A stretch of 64,000 nucleotides of DNA from Clostridium_B lapidicellarium (GCF_041224415.1 NZ_JBGFFE010000003.1:103855-167854), one strand, 5' to 3'. Shown: positions 16,679-25,173, counted from the first letter of the stretch. Made by a program: numbers and translations. Notes: a model not told the origin generated them from the sequence alone.

Positions 16679-16707
16679 ATAATATCACATTACTATTCTC
16701 AAGTCAA
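16679..16707 (-). promoter_or_regulatory. Predicted promoter of the orphan small RNA
   Basis: TTGACT, 17 bases, TATTAT on the minus strand. This is a strong match, and no protein gene follows before the terminator at 16557. Confidence 0.65.
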
Positions 16708-16810
16708 TTATGTATATGCAGCATTAATTTACATCAATTTAAAATTTATGGAAATTTATAATCACATTTATTTCTATACGTCATAAATTAATATTGAACA
16801 AATCTTAATC

Positions 16811-16831
16811 TAAGCTAATATTTTTAGCTTA
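16811..16831. promoter_or_regulatory. Inverted repeat upstream of feoA2
   Basis: Perfect eight-base arms TAAGCTAA and TTAGCTTA with a five-base centre. They lie 43 bases before the feoA2 ATG, over the region where a -10 box would fall if TTGAAC (16794-16799) is the -35. It does not resemble a Fur box. It may be an operator for a different metal or redox regulator. Confidence 0.5.
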
Positions 16832-16873
16832 GGGAAATAATATTAGAACAGTTACATTAGGGGGAAAATCAAT

Positions 16874-17128
16874 ATGGAAAAACTTTGTCATGTAAATGTA
16901 GGCAAAACAGTAATTGTAAAACAGCTTTTTTCAAAAAACTTACTTAGAGAGAGAATGATGGCATTGGGCATCACCAAGGGAACTTTAATAAAAGTGGTGT
17001 TAAAAGGCCCCGGTGATAATTTGACTTTATATAAAATAAGAGATACTTTAATTGCCCTTAGAAAAGAGGAAGCATCTCTAATAGCAATTCAACAGGTAAA
17101 TTTTAATCAATGCTGTAAAGGAGAATGA
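16874..17128 (+). CDS. feoA: Second FeoA-family protein
   Basis: An 84-residue FeoA SH3-like protein (KNLLRERMMALGITKGTLIKVVLKGPGDNLTLYKIRDTLIALRKEEA). It differs clearly from the FeoA at 7522 and carries a Cys-Cys pair near its end. GGGGGAAAAT precedes the ATG. It ends one base before the feoB2 start, so the two are one unit. It probably partners FeoB2. Confidence 0.9.
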   Translation: MEKLCHVNVGKTVIVKQLFSKNLLRERMMALGITKGTLIKVVLKGPGDNLTLYKIRDTLIALRKEEASLIAIQQVNFNQCCKGE

Positions 17129-17129
17129 T

Positions 17130-19244
17130 ATGGGTTTAACTTTTGAATCTACAAGAAATAAATCTCTCAGAGATACCTTCAACATCAAAATTAGAGAAAA
17201 GACCTTTGTAGTAGCACTGGCCGGAAATCCGAACACCGGCAAGAGTACTATATTCAACTCCCTTACCGGCCTTCACCAGCACACTGGCAATTGGCCCGGC
17301 AAGACCGTGGTAAATGCCCGGGGAAGCTATAAGTACAAAGACTCGGATTTTTTAGTTGTTGATCTGCCAGGCACTTATTCAATATTTGCATCCTCCAGCG
17401 AAGAAATAGTGGCAAGAGATTTCATATGTTTTGGAAATCCCGACGTCATAGCTGTAGTTACAGATGCTACCTGCCTTGAACGAAATCTAAACCTGGTATT
17501 TCAAATAATGGAAGTTACAAACAATGTAGTACTGTGTATAAACCTGATAGACGAAGCGAAGAAAAAGGGAATATTTATAGATGGAAAATCCATAGGAGAA
17601 AAACTGGGCATACCTGTAATTCTGTCTTCTGCCAGGAATAACATAGGTATAGATGAATTAAAGGAAAGTATCTACAATATTGCATCCAATAAAATAAAAA
17701 TAAGATATAACCCGATAATATATAAAAACATAGAAGACAAAATAGATAAAATAAAGAAAACCGTGGAAAAAAATTTCTCAAACATAAATTCAAGGTGGCT
17801 TTCTATAAGACTTATGGACGGTGATGAAGATTTTCTCAATTCCATGTCAAAATATCTTGACAAAGACAGCCTCCACCATGTAAAAGAATTTACGGACGAA
17901 TTGTGTGAAAGTATGGACAGAGAAGCTTTAAGAGACTATATAACCGGGGAAAATTACAAATTGGCAGAATTCGTAAAATTGAATTATATTAAAGCATCAA
18001 ATAAAAATAACAGCAGAAGAATCAACCCTGATCTCATAATCACTTCAAAAAGATTTGGAATACCGATTATGCTGATAATGTTATGCGGGATTCTATGGAT
18101 AACAATAAAAGGGGCAAATGTACCTTCTGAATTCCTGTCCAGCGTGCTGTTTGGCTTCGAAGATACACTTTCAGGCTGGTTCATCGGGTTAAATGCCCCG
18201 AAATGGCTGTATGATATATTGGTCTTGGGAATTTACAGAACCGTAGCTTGGGTTGTATCCGTAATGCTCCCGCCCATGGCAATATTTTTCCCGCTGTTCA
18301 CATTGCTTGAGGACATCGGATATCTGCCCAGAGTTGCCTTCAATATGGATCATCTTTTTAAAAAAGCCTGTGCCCATGGAAAACAGTGCCTTACCATGTG
18401 CATGGGACTTGGATGCAATGCGGCCGGAGTAATAGGCTGCAGAATAATAGACTCCCCCAGGGAAAAACTTGTAGCCACTGTAACAAACAATTTTGTTCCC
18501 TGTAACGGAAGGTTTCCCACACTGATAATAATATCTTCCATGTTCTTTGCCGCAAATGCCGGTTCCTCCAAAATAATACCTTCCGTTGTCATAACTCTCA
18601 TCATATTGTTTGGCATATGTATGACACTGCTCATATCATATTTATTGTCCAAAACTCTATTAAAAGGTGTCTCATCCACATTCACCCTCGAACTTCCACC
18701 TTACAGAAAGCCCCAAATCGGAAGGATAATATATACTTCTATAATAGATAGAACCATATTCGTACTTTGGAGGGCAGTAATAGTAGCAGCTCCTGCCGGG
18801 GCGGCCATATGGATATTTTCCAATATATACGTTGGAAATATGAATATAATAAACCATATAGTCGTATTTCTGGATCCATTGGGAAAATTCATAGGTATAG
18901 ACGGATGCATATTGGCGGCTTTTCTATTCGGCCTTCCGGCAAATGAAATAGTGCTTCCCATACTTCTTATGCTGTATCTGTCCACAAATACAATGGTAGA
19001 TGTTGAAAGCATAGTATCATTAAAACAGGTATTTTTAAACCACGGATGGACATATCTTACAGCCCTAAACACAATGCTCTTCAGTTTGCTTCACTGGCCC
19101 TGTGCCACTACTCTTCTCACTATAAAAAAGGAAACTGGAAGCATAAAATGGACATTGCTGTCAGTGCTCATACCGCTGATAACTGCTTTTGCGGTATGCT
19201 CATGTACAACACTGATATATAAAAGTATTCATATACTTGTATAA
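17130..19244 (+). CDS. feoB: Second FeoB ferrous iron transporter (long form)
   Basis: A 704-residue FeoB, about 115 residues longer than the copy at 7811. A 28-residue N-terminal extension precedes the P-loop GNPNTGKST (near residue 33). The switch motif is DLPGTYS and the G4 motif NLID. A longer helical linker (about residues 195-290) precedes the membrane part with gate regions MGLGCNAAGVIGC and WPCATTLLTIKK. It should import Fe(II), but the different leader and the absence of a Fur box suggest another signal or another metal. GGAGAATGAT precedes the ATG. Confidence 0.92.
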   Translation: MGLTFESTRNKSLRDTFNIKIREKTFVVALAGNPNTGKSTIFNSLTGLHQHTGNWPGKTVVNARGSYKYKDSDFLVVDLPGTYSIFASSSEEIVARDFICFGNPDVIAVVTDATCLERNLNLVFQIMEVTNNVVLCINLIDEAKKKGIFIDGKSIGEKLGIPVILSSARNNIGIDELKESIYNIASNKIKIRYNPIIYKNIEDKIDKIKKTVEKNFSNINSRWLSIRLMDGDEDFLNSMSKYLDKDSLHHVKEFTDELCESMDREALRDYITGENYKLAEFVKLNYIKASNKNNSRRINPDLIITSKRFGIPIMLIMLCGILWITIKGANVPSEFLSSVLFGFEDTLSGWFIGLNAPKWLYDILVLGIYRTVAWVVSVMLPPMAIFFPLFTLLEDIGYLPRVAFNMDHLFKKACAHGKQCLTMCMGLGCNAAGVIGCRIIDSPREKLVATVTNNFVPCNGRFPTLIIISSMFFAANAGSSKIIPSVVITLIILFGICMTLLISYLLSKTLLKGVSSTFTLELPPYRKPQIGRIIYTSIIDRTIFVLWRAVIVAAPAGAAIWIFSNIYVGNMNIINHIVVFLDPLGKFIGIDGCILAAFLFGLPANEIVLPILLMLYLSTNTMVDVESIVSLKQVFLNHGWTYLTALNTMLFSLLHWPCATTLLTIKKETGSIKWTLLSVLIPLITAFAVCSCTTLIYKSIHILV

Positions 19245-19250
19245 TTTAAC

Positions 19251-19310
19251 TACATTAAAAGTCGGGTGGATTTTCTAGACCAGCTGAAAATCCACCCGAC
19301 TTTTAATGTA
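19251..19310. terminator. Bidirectional terminator between feoB2 and lysP
   Basis: Two perfect 25-base arms (TACATTAAAAGTCGGGTGGA and five more bases, then the exact complement) around a 10-base loop. Inner T and A runs allow termination from both convergent genes. The length of the perfect stem is notable. Confidence 0.9.
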
Positions 19311-19325
19311 ATATATACTTAAATC

Positions 19326-20798
19326 CTATTTTAAATATTTCATCTCTTCTTCAATACTGTCGAAATCCACTTCTTCCGGTTTTATTACGGAAGTGTGATG
19401 TTTCTTCTTGTACCAAAGCCACAATCCTATAAACAGTGGAAGACCTATATAGGATGAAATCACTCCGCTCCAGTCTATCTTAGCAGCTCCAAAGTAGGTG
19501 ATTCCCTGACCTAATATAACTATAATGCACAGCGTAAGAGCTATAACCGGCCCAAGCGGGAATAATTTAGCCTTGTATTTCAGCTTACCAAAATCCCTTT
19601 TTTGTACTGTATAGGCTTTTCTAAAACGATAGTGGCAAAGTGCTATCCCGAGCCAGGCTACAAACCCTGCCAGACCTGAAGCTGCCACCAGCCATACATA
19701 AACTGTAGATTCTGCATAAAGCCCTGTAAGAAAACAAGCAGATGCCACTATCGTGGTAAGTATCAATGAATTTACCGGTACTCCCCTTGAATTAACCTTT
19801 GCCAGCCATGCAGGGGCTTTCTTACCTTTGGCCAGAGAATATAACATCCTAGTAGAAGCATACATTCCAGAATTTCCTGCAGATAACACCGAAGTCAATA
19901 TAACAGCATTCATAAGAGAAGCTGCACCAGCTATTCCCGCTCTTTTGAATACCAACGTGAAGGGACTTGTTTTAACACCTGCATCCATATAGGGTATTAG
20001 AGCCCCGACTACAAATATGGTACCTACATAAAACAAAATTATTCTCCAAAATATAGTATTTATTGCCCTTGGTATATTTTTTTCAGGGTTTTCACTTTCA
20101 CCTGCTGCTATACCTACAAGTTCAGTACCTTGAAATGAAAAACCCGCAATCAGGAATACCATGAAAATTGATTTAAAGCCTCCAACAAACGGAGCTTCTC
20201 CAACGGTAAAATTTTTCAATCCAACCGGTTTCCCGTTGAATATGCCAAATATAGTTGCTATCCCAATTATTAAAAATACGATAACCGTAAAAACTTTGAT
20301 CCCTGCAAACCAGAATTCAGATTCTCCATAAGCCCTTGCGGACAGTAAATTAAGACCTACAATCAATGCTAGAAAAGATATGCTCCATATAATGGCAGGT
20401 GTATTTGGAAACCAGTACTTCATTATGAGAGCTCCAGCTACCATCTCTGCTGCCACGGTTATGGACCAGTTGTACCAGTAATTCCAACCCAGTGCAAAAC
20501 CTAAAGCCGGATCTACAAATTTTGTGGCATAAGTTTCAAAAGAACCTGAATCCGGCATATATGTGGCCATTTCTCCCAGGCTAGTCATCAAAAAATATAC
20601 CATGACTCCTATACAGCCATAAGCTATCAGTGCTCCTCCTGGACCTGCCTGTTTTATAGTAGCTCCCAGTGCCAAAAATATGCCTGTTCCTATGGCTCCG
20701 CCCATAGCAATCATGTTTAAATGTCGTGCCTTGAGTCCTCTCTTTAGTTTATAAGTATTTTTTTCAGTTAATCTTTTCGCTGTATTTGCATTTTGCAT
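19326..20798 (-). CDS. lysP: Lysine-specific permease (APC superfamily)
   Basis: A 490-residue amino acid transporter with about twelve membrane helices. The N-terminus (LKARHLNMIAMGGAIGTGIF) and long stretches such as FALGWNYWYNW, GFSFQGTELVGIAAGES and NAVILTSVLSAGNSGMYAST closely resemble E. coli LysP. The lysine riboswitch in its leader independently identifies the substrate as lysine. GGGAGGAATAAAA precedes the ATG. It is a single-gene unit ending in the bidirectional terminator. Confidence 0.94.
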   Translation of the reverse strand: MQNANTAKRLTEKNTYKLKRGLKARHLNMIAMGGAIGTGIFLALGATIKQAGPGGALIAYGCIGVMVYFLMTSLGEMATYMPDSGSFETYATKFVDPALGFALGWNYWYNWSITVAAEMVAGALIMKYWFPNTPAIIWSISFLALIVGLNLLSARAYGESEFWFAGIKVFTVIVFLIIGIATIFGIFNGKPVGLKNFTVGEAPFVGGFKSIFMVFLIAGFSFQGTELVGIAAGESENPEKNIPRAINTIFWRIILFYVGTIFVVGALIPYMDAGVKTSPFTLVFKRAGIAGAASLMNAVILTSVLSAGNSGMYASTRMLYSLAKGKKAPAWLAKVNSRGVPVNSLILTTIVASACFLTGLYAESTVYVWLVAASGLAGFVAWLGIALCHYRFRKAYTVQKRDFGKLKYKAKLFPLGPVIALTLCIIVILGQGITYFGAAKIDWSGVISSYIGLPLFIGLWLWYKKKHHTSVIKPEEVDFDSIEEEMKYLK

Positions 20799-20859
20799 TT
20801 TTATTCCTCCCTATGGGTTTCTTAAAATTCCCATAAGTGAATTAACCAAGATGAGCATT

Positions 20860-20887
20860 AAAAAATACCTTGAGAGTACACCCAAGG
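20860..20887 (-). terminator. Riboswitch-controlled terminator ahead of lysP
   Basis: A seven-base stem (CCTTGGG with CTCAAGG, including one G-U pair) with a six-base loop, then TATTTTTT. It is placed 35 bases after the lysine aptamer and before the lysP ribosome site, as expected for transcriptional attenuation. Confidence 0.8.
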
Positions 20888-20921
20888 CAATTAAACATAA
20901 AATATTAATTCCACAATGAAT

Positions 20922-21085
20922 GATAGCTCTCCACAATAAACTCTTGTGACAGTCCTGTACATATTCTATACAAGCCCAGCTATTCAGCCTTAAAGCATCG
21001 GTTAAATACTTCGGCAAAATTTCCTTTCAAATTGCTTCAATGTGCTTAACTCCACAATCCTACTCTTAAATTTTGCACCTCTATC
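20922..21085 (-). promoter_or_regulatory. Lysine riboswitch (L box)
   Basis: The leader carries the L-box landmarks in order: GATAGAGGTGC, AAGAGTA, GGAAA, GCCGAAG, GGCTG, GGACTGTCAC and the closing GGAGAGCTATC. P1 pairs GATAG with CTATC. At 164 nt its size is right. Lysine binding should favour the downstream terminator and shut off lysP. Confidence 0.93.
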
Positions 21086-21110
21086 CCAGCTATTCACTTA
21101 CAATAAGTAC

Positions 21111-21139
21111 ATTATGAACTAAAAGTAAAGTTTAGTCAA
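21111..21139 (-). promoter_or_regulatory. Predicted sigma-A promoter of the lysP transcript
   Basis: TTGACT (21134-21139), 17 bases, CATAAT (21111-21116) on the minus strand. It starts the RNA just upstream of the lysine aptamer. Confidence 0.7.
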
Positions 21140-21168
21140 CATATTTTAACGATTTTTTAAATTAAATA

Positions 21169-21197
21169 TTGAATATATCTCTGAATTAATATATTAT
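21169..21197 (+). promoter_or_regulatory. Predicted sigma-A promoter of rubrerythrin
   Basis: TTGAAT (21169-21174), 17 bases, TATTAT (21192-21197). It is read divergently from the lysP promoter. Confidence 0.65.
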
Positions 21198-21248
21198 ATT
21201 ATATAGAACAAAGTATTAAATTATATTATTTATCAGGAGGTAATTTTT

Positions 21249-21836
21249 ATGACATCTTTAAAAGGTACAAAAACTGCTGAAAACCTAATGAAAGCTTTTG
21301 CAGGAGAATCTCAAGCAAGAAACAGATATACTTATTATTCCTCTATTGCAAAAAAAGAAGGGTATGTTCAGATTTCCAATATATTCTTGGAAACTGCCGG
21401 AAACGAAAGAGAACATGCCAAGAGATTCTTTAAATTTCTAGACAGGGATTTGCACTGCGAGGCCGTAGAAATAAACAATGCATCTTATCCGGTCGCACTT
21501 GGAGATACCAAGACTGTTTTGAAAGCAGCTGCCAATGGAGAACATGAAGAAGCCTATGAACTATATCCTTCCTTTGCCGATACAGCAGACAAAGAGGGTT
21601 TTCCTGCTATAGCAACTGTTTTTAGAAAAATACTGGAAGTTGAAAAACATCATGAGCAGAGATATCTGGCACTGCTTAAGAATGTGGAAAACGGCACTGT
21701 GTTTAAGAAAGATAAACCTTGTAAGTGGATATGTACCAACTGCGGATATATTTATGAAGGTACATCTGCCCCCCAGTTTTGTCCTGCCTGTGCTCATCCT
21801 CAATCATACTTTCAGCTGTTTGTTGAACAATTTTAA
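21249..21836 (+). CDS. rbr: Rubrerythrin
   Basis: A 195-residue cytoplasmic peroxidase that reduces hydrogen peroxide in anaerobes. The N-terminal ferritin-like four-helix bundle provides di-iron ligands (EnxxR in AFAGESQARNRY, then ETAGNEREHAKR and EVEKHHEQRY). The C-terminal rubredoxin domain has two CxxC pairs (CTNCGYIY and CPACAH). TCAGGAGG precedes the ATG. It is a single-gene unit, as is common for rbr in clostridia. Confidence 0.96.
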   Translation: MTSLKGTKTAENLMKAFAGESQARNRYTYYSSIAKKEGYVQISNIFLETAGNEREHAKRFFKFLDRDLHCEAVEINNASYPVALGDTKTVLKAAANGEHEEAYELYPSFADTADKEGFPAIATVFRKILEVEKHHEQRYLALLKNVENGTVFKKDKPCKWICTNCGYIYEGTSAPQFCPACAHPQSYFQLFVEQF

Positions 21837-21848
21837 TAATACTTATCA

Positions 21849-21875
21849 GGGGAATCACTATTTAGATGATTCCCC
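21849..21875. terminator. Stem-loop between rubrerythrin and the MutS-like gene
   Basis: Perfect nine-base arms GGGGAATCA and TGATTCCCC around a nine-base loop, overlapping the 3' end of the minus-strand gene. There is no clean T-run, so it may act mainly as an end-stabilising hairpin or a weak terminator for both genes. Confidence 0.6.
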
Positions 21876-23681
21876 TATATCTATTCCTGCCATTTTCATT
21901 AAATAAAGTGCATTCCTTGTAGTCGAAACTCCTCTTCTGAGCTTATAGTCAAATTTAATCTTACCATCTTCATAATACTCTGCAAAATGATAGTTTTTTA
22001 CCCTGCTGCCGTTCTCTTTCTCCATGTCGGCAAGCTCTAGATCGTGTGTGGATACCATTCCGCATGTTTTACCAGCTGCAAGGTTTTTTATCAAAATTTT
22101 AGCCCCCAAATGCCTGTCGATGGAATTTGTCCCCTTAAATATCTCATCTAAGAGAAAGAATACCTGTTCACCCCTCTTACAGGCCTCCACAATTTTTTTT
22201 ATTCTAAGTATCTCCCCATAAAATGAAGAGATATTTTCTTCTAGGTTATCACTTATTCTCATGCAGGTGTAAATTTTCATTATGGAACAGCTAAATTTTT
22301 TTGCACGAACCGGAGCCCCTGCATATGCAAGTACTAAGTTTATGCCTGCAGTTCTGAGGAGAGTGCTCTTTCCCGACATATTGGATCCCGTAATCAATAA
22401 TATATTGGAGGGCTTTTTCAAGGTTAGATTGTTACACACGGCTCTCCTTCCCAAAAGTGGGTGTGCCATGGAATTCGCCTCAAATACAAGCGGTGTATCC
22501 AAGATTTTGGGAATGACCCAGCTGGGATGGTCAAAAGCTATGATTGAAAGGCTGTTTAACATCTCAAATTGACCTACTGTTTCAATCCAGCTATAAATTA
22601 GCCCGCCATTTTCCACTCTCCAGTTTTCAAAGGCAAACATGCACTGATAATCCCACAGTAAAAAAATATCAAGAAGTATGTATAAAATATTTCTTCTCTG
22701 GGATACATTTTCTGAAATTCTATTTAAATCATGCAGTTTTTTTACAGCATCAATTGATGGTTCACCTTTTTTATAAAGCACTTCTTTTAAGGAATTCAAA
22801 TAGGTACTCTGAAATTTTTCATTTGATATGAGAGATATGATTTCTCCATATACCACAAGGCTGTTTCTGATTTCAGCCACATTGCCTAAAATATTGAATC
22901 TATTTTTTGCACCGGGTATGAGCAGAGCTATCTGCACTGTAACTGCCGCATAGCTTATATAGTTCCCAAACAAATGAAACGCAAAGCTCATGATTATAAA
23001 TGATATAGTCACAATGGGCATTATTTTGAATAAAATCTTTATATATTTATTTCTGTAAAGTGGATTCTCCATTTTCAATATATCCCTTATTTTCAATATA
23101 TCTTTTCCACCATTTTTTATAAAAGAAGCTTTCGCCTGGAAATGCTGCCTCCATTTCAATTTATGCTGCAATTCCGACACTGCTTCCTGCCGTTTTCTTA
23201 CATCTTCTTTACTTCCAATATGTCCTAGAAGTATGTCCTTTAATTTTCTTTCTCCAAAATACGTCTCACAACAGCTTATCCATTGAAACAATGAGTCTTT
23301 ACCAAATAAATCCAGATCTTCTGAATAGCTGTGATCTCTGTTCCTGAATTCATCACCCCTCTTGTCAAATTTTGTCCAATTATCTCTTATTCTGTTCAAT
23401 GAATCGTCATTTATACTCCACAGCTTTTTCACAAAACTTATATTTTCCTTCACTTTGTAATGATTCTTTACAACAAATATAAAAAGTATTAGAAAAGCTA
23501 TAAAAACGCTGCAGCTCATATAATAAAGTTTTTTTGTGTAAAAAACTATAGTAAGAGACATTCCCACAAGAAATATTAAAAACCTCAGTCTGCTTATACA
23601 GAGTACATTATTTTTCTGCCTTTTCATGAGATTATAATAATGCTTTTTTCTCCCGGAGTAAATTTTTTCTATGTAATTCAA
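21858..23681 (-). CDS. Membrane-anchored MutS-like ATPase
   Basis: A 607-residue protein whose C-terminal third is a MutS domain V ATPase: Walker A GSNMSGKST near residue 435, Walker B FFLLDEIFKGTN near 508 and the dimer-signature region THDLELADM near 550. The middle resembles the MutS lever domain. Unlike mismatch-repair MutS it lacks the mismatch-recognition domain and has hydrophobic helices near residues 32-72 and 215-255, so it should sit in the membrane. The TTG start at 23681 follows GAGAGG. It ends the hemerythrin operon. Function is unknown, and a role in mismatch repair is doubtful. Confidence 0.85.
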   Translation of the reverse strand: MNYIEKIYSGRKKHYYNLMKRQKNNVLCISRLRFLIFLVGMSLTIVFYTKKLYYMSCSVFIAFLILFIFVVKNHYKVKENISFVKKLWSINDDSLNRIRDNWTKFDKRGDEFRNRDHSYSEDLDLFGKDSLFQWISCCETYFGERKLKDILLGHIGSKEDVRKRQEAVSELQHKLKWRQHFQAKASFIKNGGKDILKIRDILKMENPLYRNKYIKILFKIMPIVTISFIIMSFAFHLFGNYISYAAVTVQIALLIPGAKNRFNILGNVAEIRNSLVVYGEIISLISNEKFQSTYLNSLKEVLYKKGEPSIDAVKKLHDLNRISENVSQRRNILYILLDIFLLWDYQCMFAFENWRVENGGLIYSWIETVGQFEMLNSLSIIAFDHPSWVIPKILDTPLVFEANSMAHPLLGRRAVCNNLTLKKPSNILLITGSNMSGKSTLLRTAGINLVLAYAGAPVRAKKFSCSIMKIYTCMRISDNLEENISSFYGEILRIKKIVEACKRGEQVFFLLDEIFKGTNSIDRHLGAKILIKNLAAGKTCGMVSTHDLELADMEKENGSRVKNYHFAEYYEDGKIKFDYKLRRGVSTTRNALYLMKMAGIDIGESSK

Positions 23682-23685
23682 ACCA

Positions 23686-24123
23686 TTACCTCTCTTTCTT
23701 CCTCAAAAGCTCACTTGGTTTTAAGCTTTCAAAATAATCTTTAATTTTCAAATCCATACCTAGTATATGATTTGTTATCCAATTATATATGAAATTCAAT
23801 AGTTTCAATACTGCGTCCTGCTGATTTTCATCAATTTCTTCTAGATCCAGATTTTGAATTTTATTGATGAATCTATCATGTACCCTTTTTTGTTCTTCAT
23901 ATCCCGGGTAATCATACATGCTCATTACTTTTTCTTCATCTTTAAAATGATAGGCGGTATAGTCTTTCAGATCATCGACCAAATCCAGTATTCTATCAAA
24001 ATAATCCAAGCGGTTTTCATCTGTAGCCAATTTATATATGGAATTCCCTATTCCAAAGAGCTTCTTGTGTTCATCATCTATCCTTTTTATCCCACAGCTG
24101 TATTCATCTTTCCAATCAAACAT
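23686..24123 (-). CDS. Bacteriohemerythrin
   Basis: A 145-residue di-iron oxygen-binding protein. It carries the expected ligand pattern: His in DDEHKKLF near residue 19, HFKDEE near 57, HDRF near 82 and the C-terminal NHILGMD near 120. It probably senses or sequesters O2, or protects iron enzymes, in this anaerobe. It lies four bases ahead of the MutS-like gene and is co-transcribed with it. Confidence 0.93.
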   Translation of the reverse strand: MFDWKDEYSCGIKRIDDEHKKLFGIGNSIYKLATDENRLDYFDRILDLVDDLKDYTAYHFKDEEKVMSMYDYPGYEEQKRVHDRFINKIQNLDLEEIDENQQDAVLKLLNFIYNWITNHILGMDLKIKDYFESLKPSELLRKKER

Positions 24124-24225
24124 CCTTAAAGTCTGCCTCCTTTAAAAATTAATGTTATAAGCTTGTCCACATCATACTGTAATTATAGCAAATTTTGAAA
24201 TTACAAACCAGTTGAAAGTTTAACA

Positions 24226-24248
24226 GCTGCTGGTAATTCACCAGCAGC
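24226..24248. terminator. Stem-loop after the holin-like gene
   Basis: Perfect nine-base arms GCTGCTGGT and ACCAGCAGC with a five-base loop, 14 bases past the stop of the holin-like gene. The T-run is poor, so termination strength is uncertain. Confidence 0.6.
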
Positions 24249-24261
24249 CTACTTAAAATTG

Positions 24262-24633
24262 CTACATAACCCTTCCCGGAATAACGGCATCCAATATTCC
24301 AATAACTACTGCAGCTAAAATAGCTCCTAATATTGACACTCTCATATTTGGAACCAGAAATTGAGTTATATAGAGAATTATGGCTGCAATTACAAATCCC
24401 TTTATTCCTTTTCCAAAAGGAGATGCATCCACTCCCATAAATCTTTCAACTATATAGTCTATTATACTTATAACAACTGCTGCACCCAGATAAGACCATA
24501 ATCCCGCTATTCTAAAACCAGGTGTCAAAAAAGATGTTATTGCAAGCACGATCAGTGTTAAAATAAATCTCAATATATAACTGCCTACAGTAGATTTTGA
24601 ATCTTCTGATTTCCTCTTCATATCGTCGGCCAT
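24262..24633 (-). CDS. Holin-superfamily IV membrane protein (non-phage)
   Basis: A 123-residue protein with a charged N-terminus followed by four predicted membrane helices, matching the small four-TM family annotated as phage holin superfamily IV. An upstream GTG at 24642 sits inside the ribosome site AAAGGAG, so the ATG at 24633 is the start. No lysin or phage genes are near, so this is a chromosomal membrane protein of unknown function, not evidence of a prophage. Confidence 0.8.
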   Translation of the reverse strand: MADDMKRKSEDSKSTVGSYILRFILTLIVLAITSFLTPGFRIAGLWSYLGAAVVISIIDYIVERFMGVDASPFGKGIKGFVIAAIILYITQFLVPNMRVSILGAILAAVVIGILDAVIPGRVM

Positions 24634-24729
24634 AGAAGTCACTCCTTTTTAATAAAATATTATTTGTGCAAATATAGTTTTACCTAATATGCAAAAAATA
24701 TTTAAGAATAATAAAATTTTAATTATAAA

Positions 24730-24751
24730 GCCAGATGAATATCCATCTGGC
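24730..24751 (-). terminator. Terminator of the SASP gene
   Basis: Eight-base arms GCCAGATG and CATCTGGC around six bases, followed on the minus strand by CTTTATAATT. It lies 19 bases after the SASP stop. Confidence 0.75.
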
Positions 24752-24770
24752 CTTTAGATATATATTTATT

Positions 24771-24971
24771 TTATTTTAAGCCCTGTTCATAAGCTTCAAT
24801 CATTTTCTTGACCATGTTTCCGCCTACTGAGCCTACTTCCCTTGATGTAAGATCTCCATTATATCCTTCTTTTAGGTTTACTCCCACTTCTCTGGCTGAC
24901 TCCATTTTAAACCTATTTAAAGCCTCTTTAGCTTGGGGAACTAAAACCCTATTCCCTCTGTTGTTTGCCAT
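24771..24971 (-). CDS. Alpha/beta-type small acid-soluble spore protein
   Basis: A 66-residue spore DNA-binding protein. It has the hallmark ALNRFKMESAREVGV, the germination-protease site region around NLKEGYNGDLTSREVGSVGG and the C-terminal MVKKMIEAYE. In dormant spores such proteins coat DNA in an A-like form and give UV and heat resistance; GPR protease degrades them on germination. Made under sigma-G in the forespore in known species; I could not pick out a convincing sigma-G promoter. TAGGAGG precedes the ATG. Confidence 0.96.
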   Translation of the reverse strand: MANNRGNRVLVPQAKEALNRFKMESAREVGVNLKEGYNGDLTSREVGSVGGNMVKKMIEAYEQGLK

Positions 24972-25173
24972 GATTGAATTCCTCCTAACTTATATATTAT
25001 TATTTTGTATTACATATATAAGTTTGCTCCATATGAGAATTATTACTCTATAGAATTACATGAAATTGAGATATGTTATGTCATAAATAGAAATTACTTT
25101 CAAAATCCAATTTACAATTAAATTTTATTTAGAGTATAATATAGTATAAACTAAAAACAGGCAGGTGATGACA

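Noticed and set aside
16489..16873. Guanidine, purine or folate riboswitch in front of potA
   Set aside because: None of the consensus cores I know could be matched, and the transcript ends at the palindrome before the pot promoter.
20811..21017. A 68-codon open frame on the minus strand upstream of lysP
   Set aside because: It lies wholly inside the lysine riboswitch and its terminator; the RNA structure explains the sequence and there is no ribosome site.
24262..24633. Possible prophage marker (holin-like protein)
   Set aside because: No lysin, integrase, portal or tail genes nearby. Four-TM proteins of this superfamily are common as chromosomal genes in clostridia.
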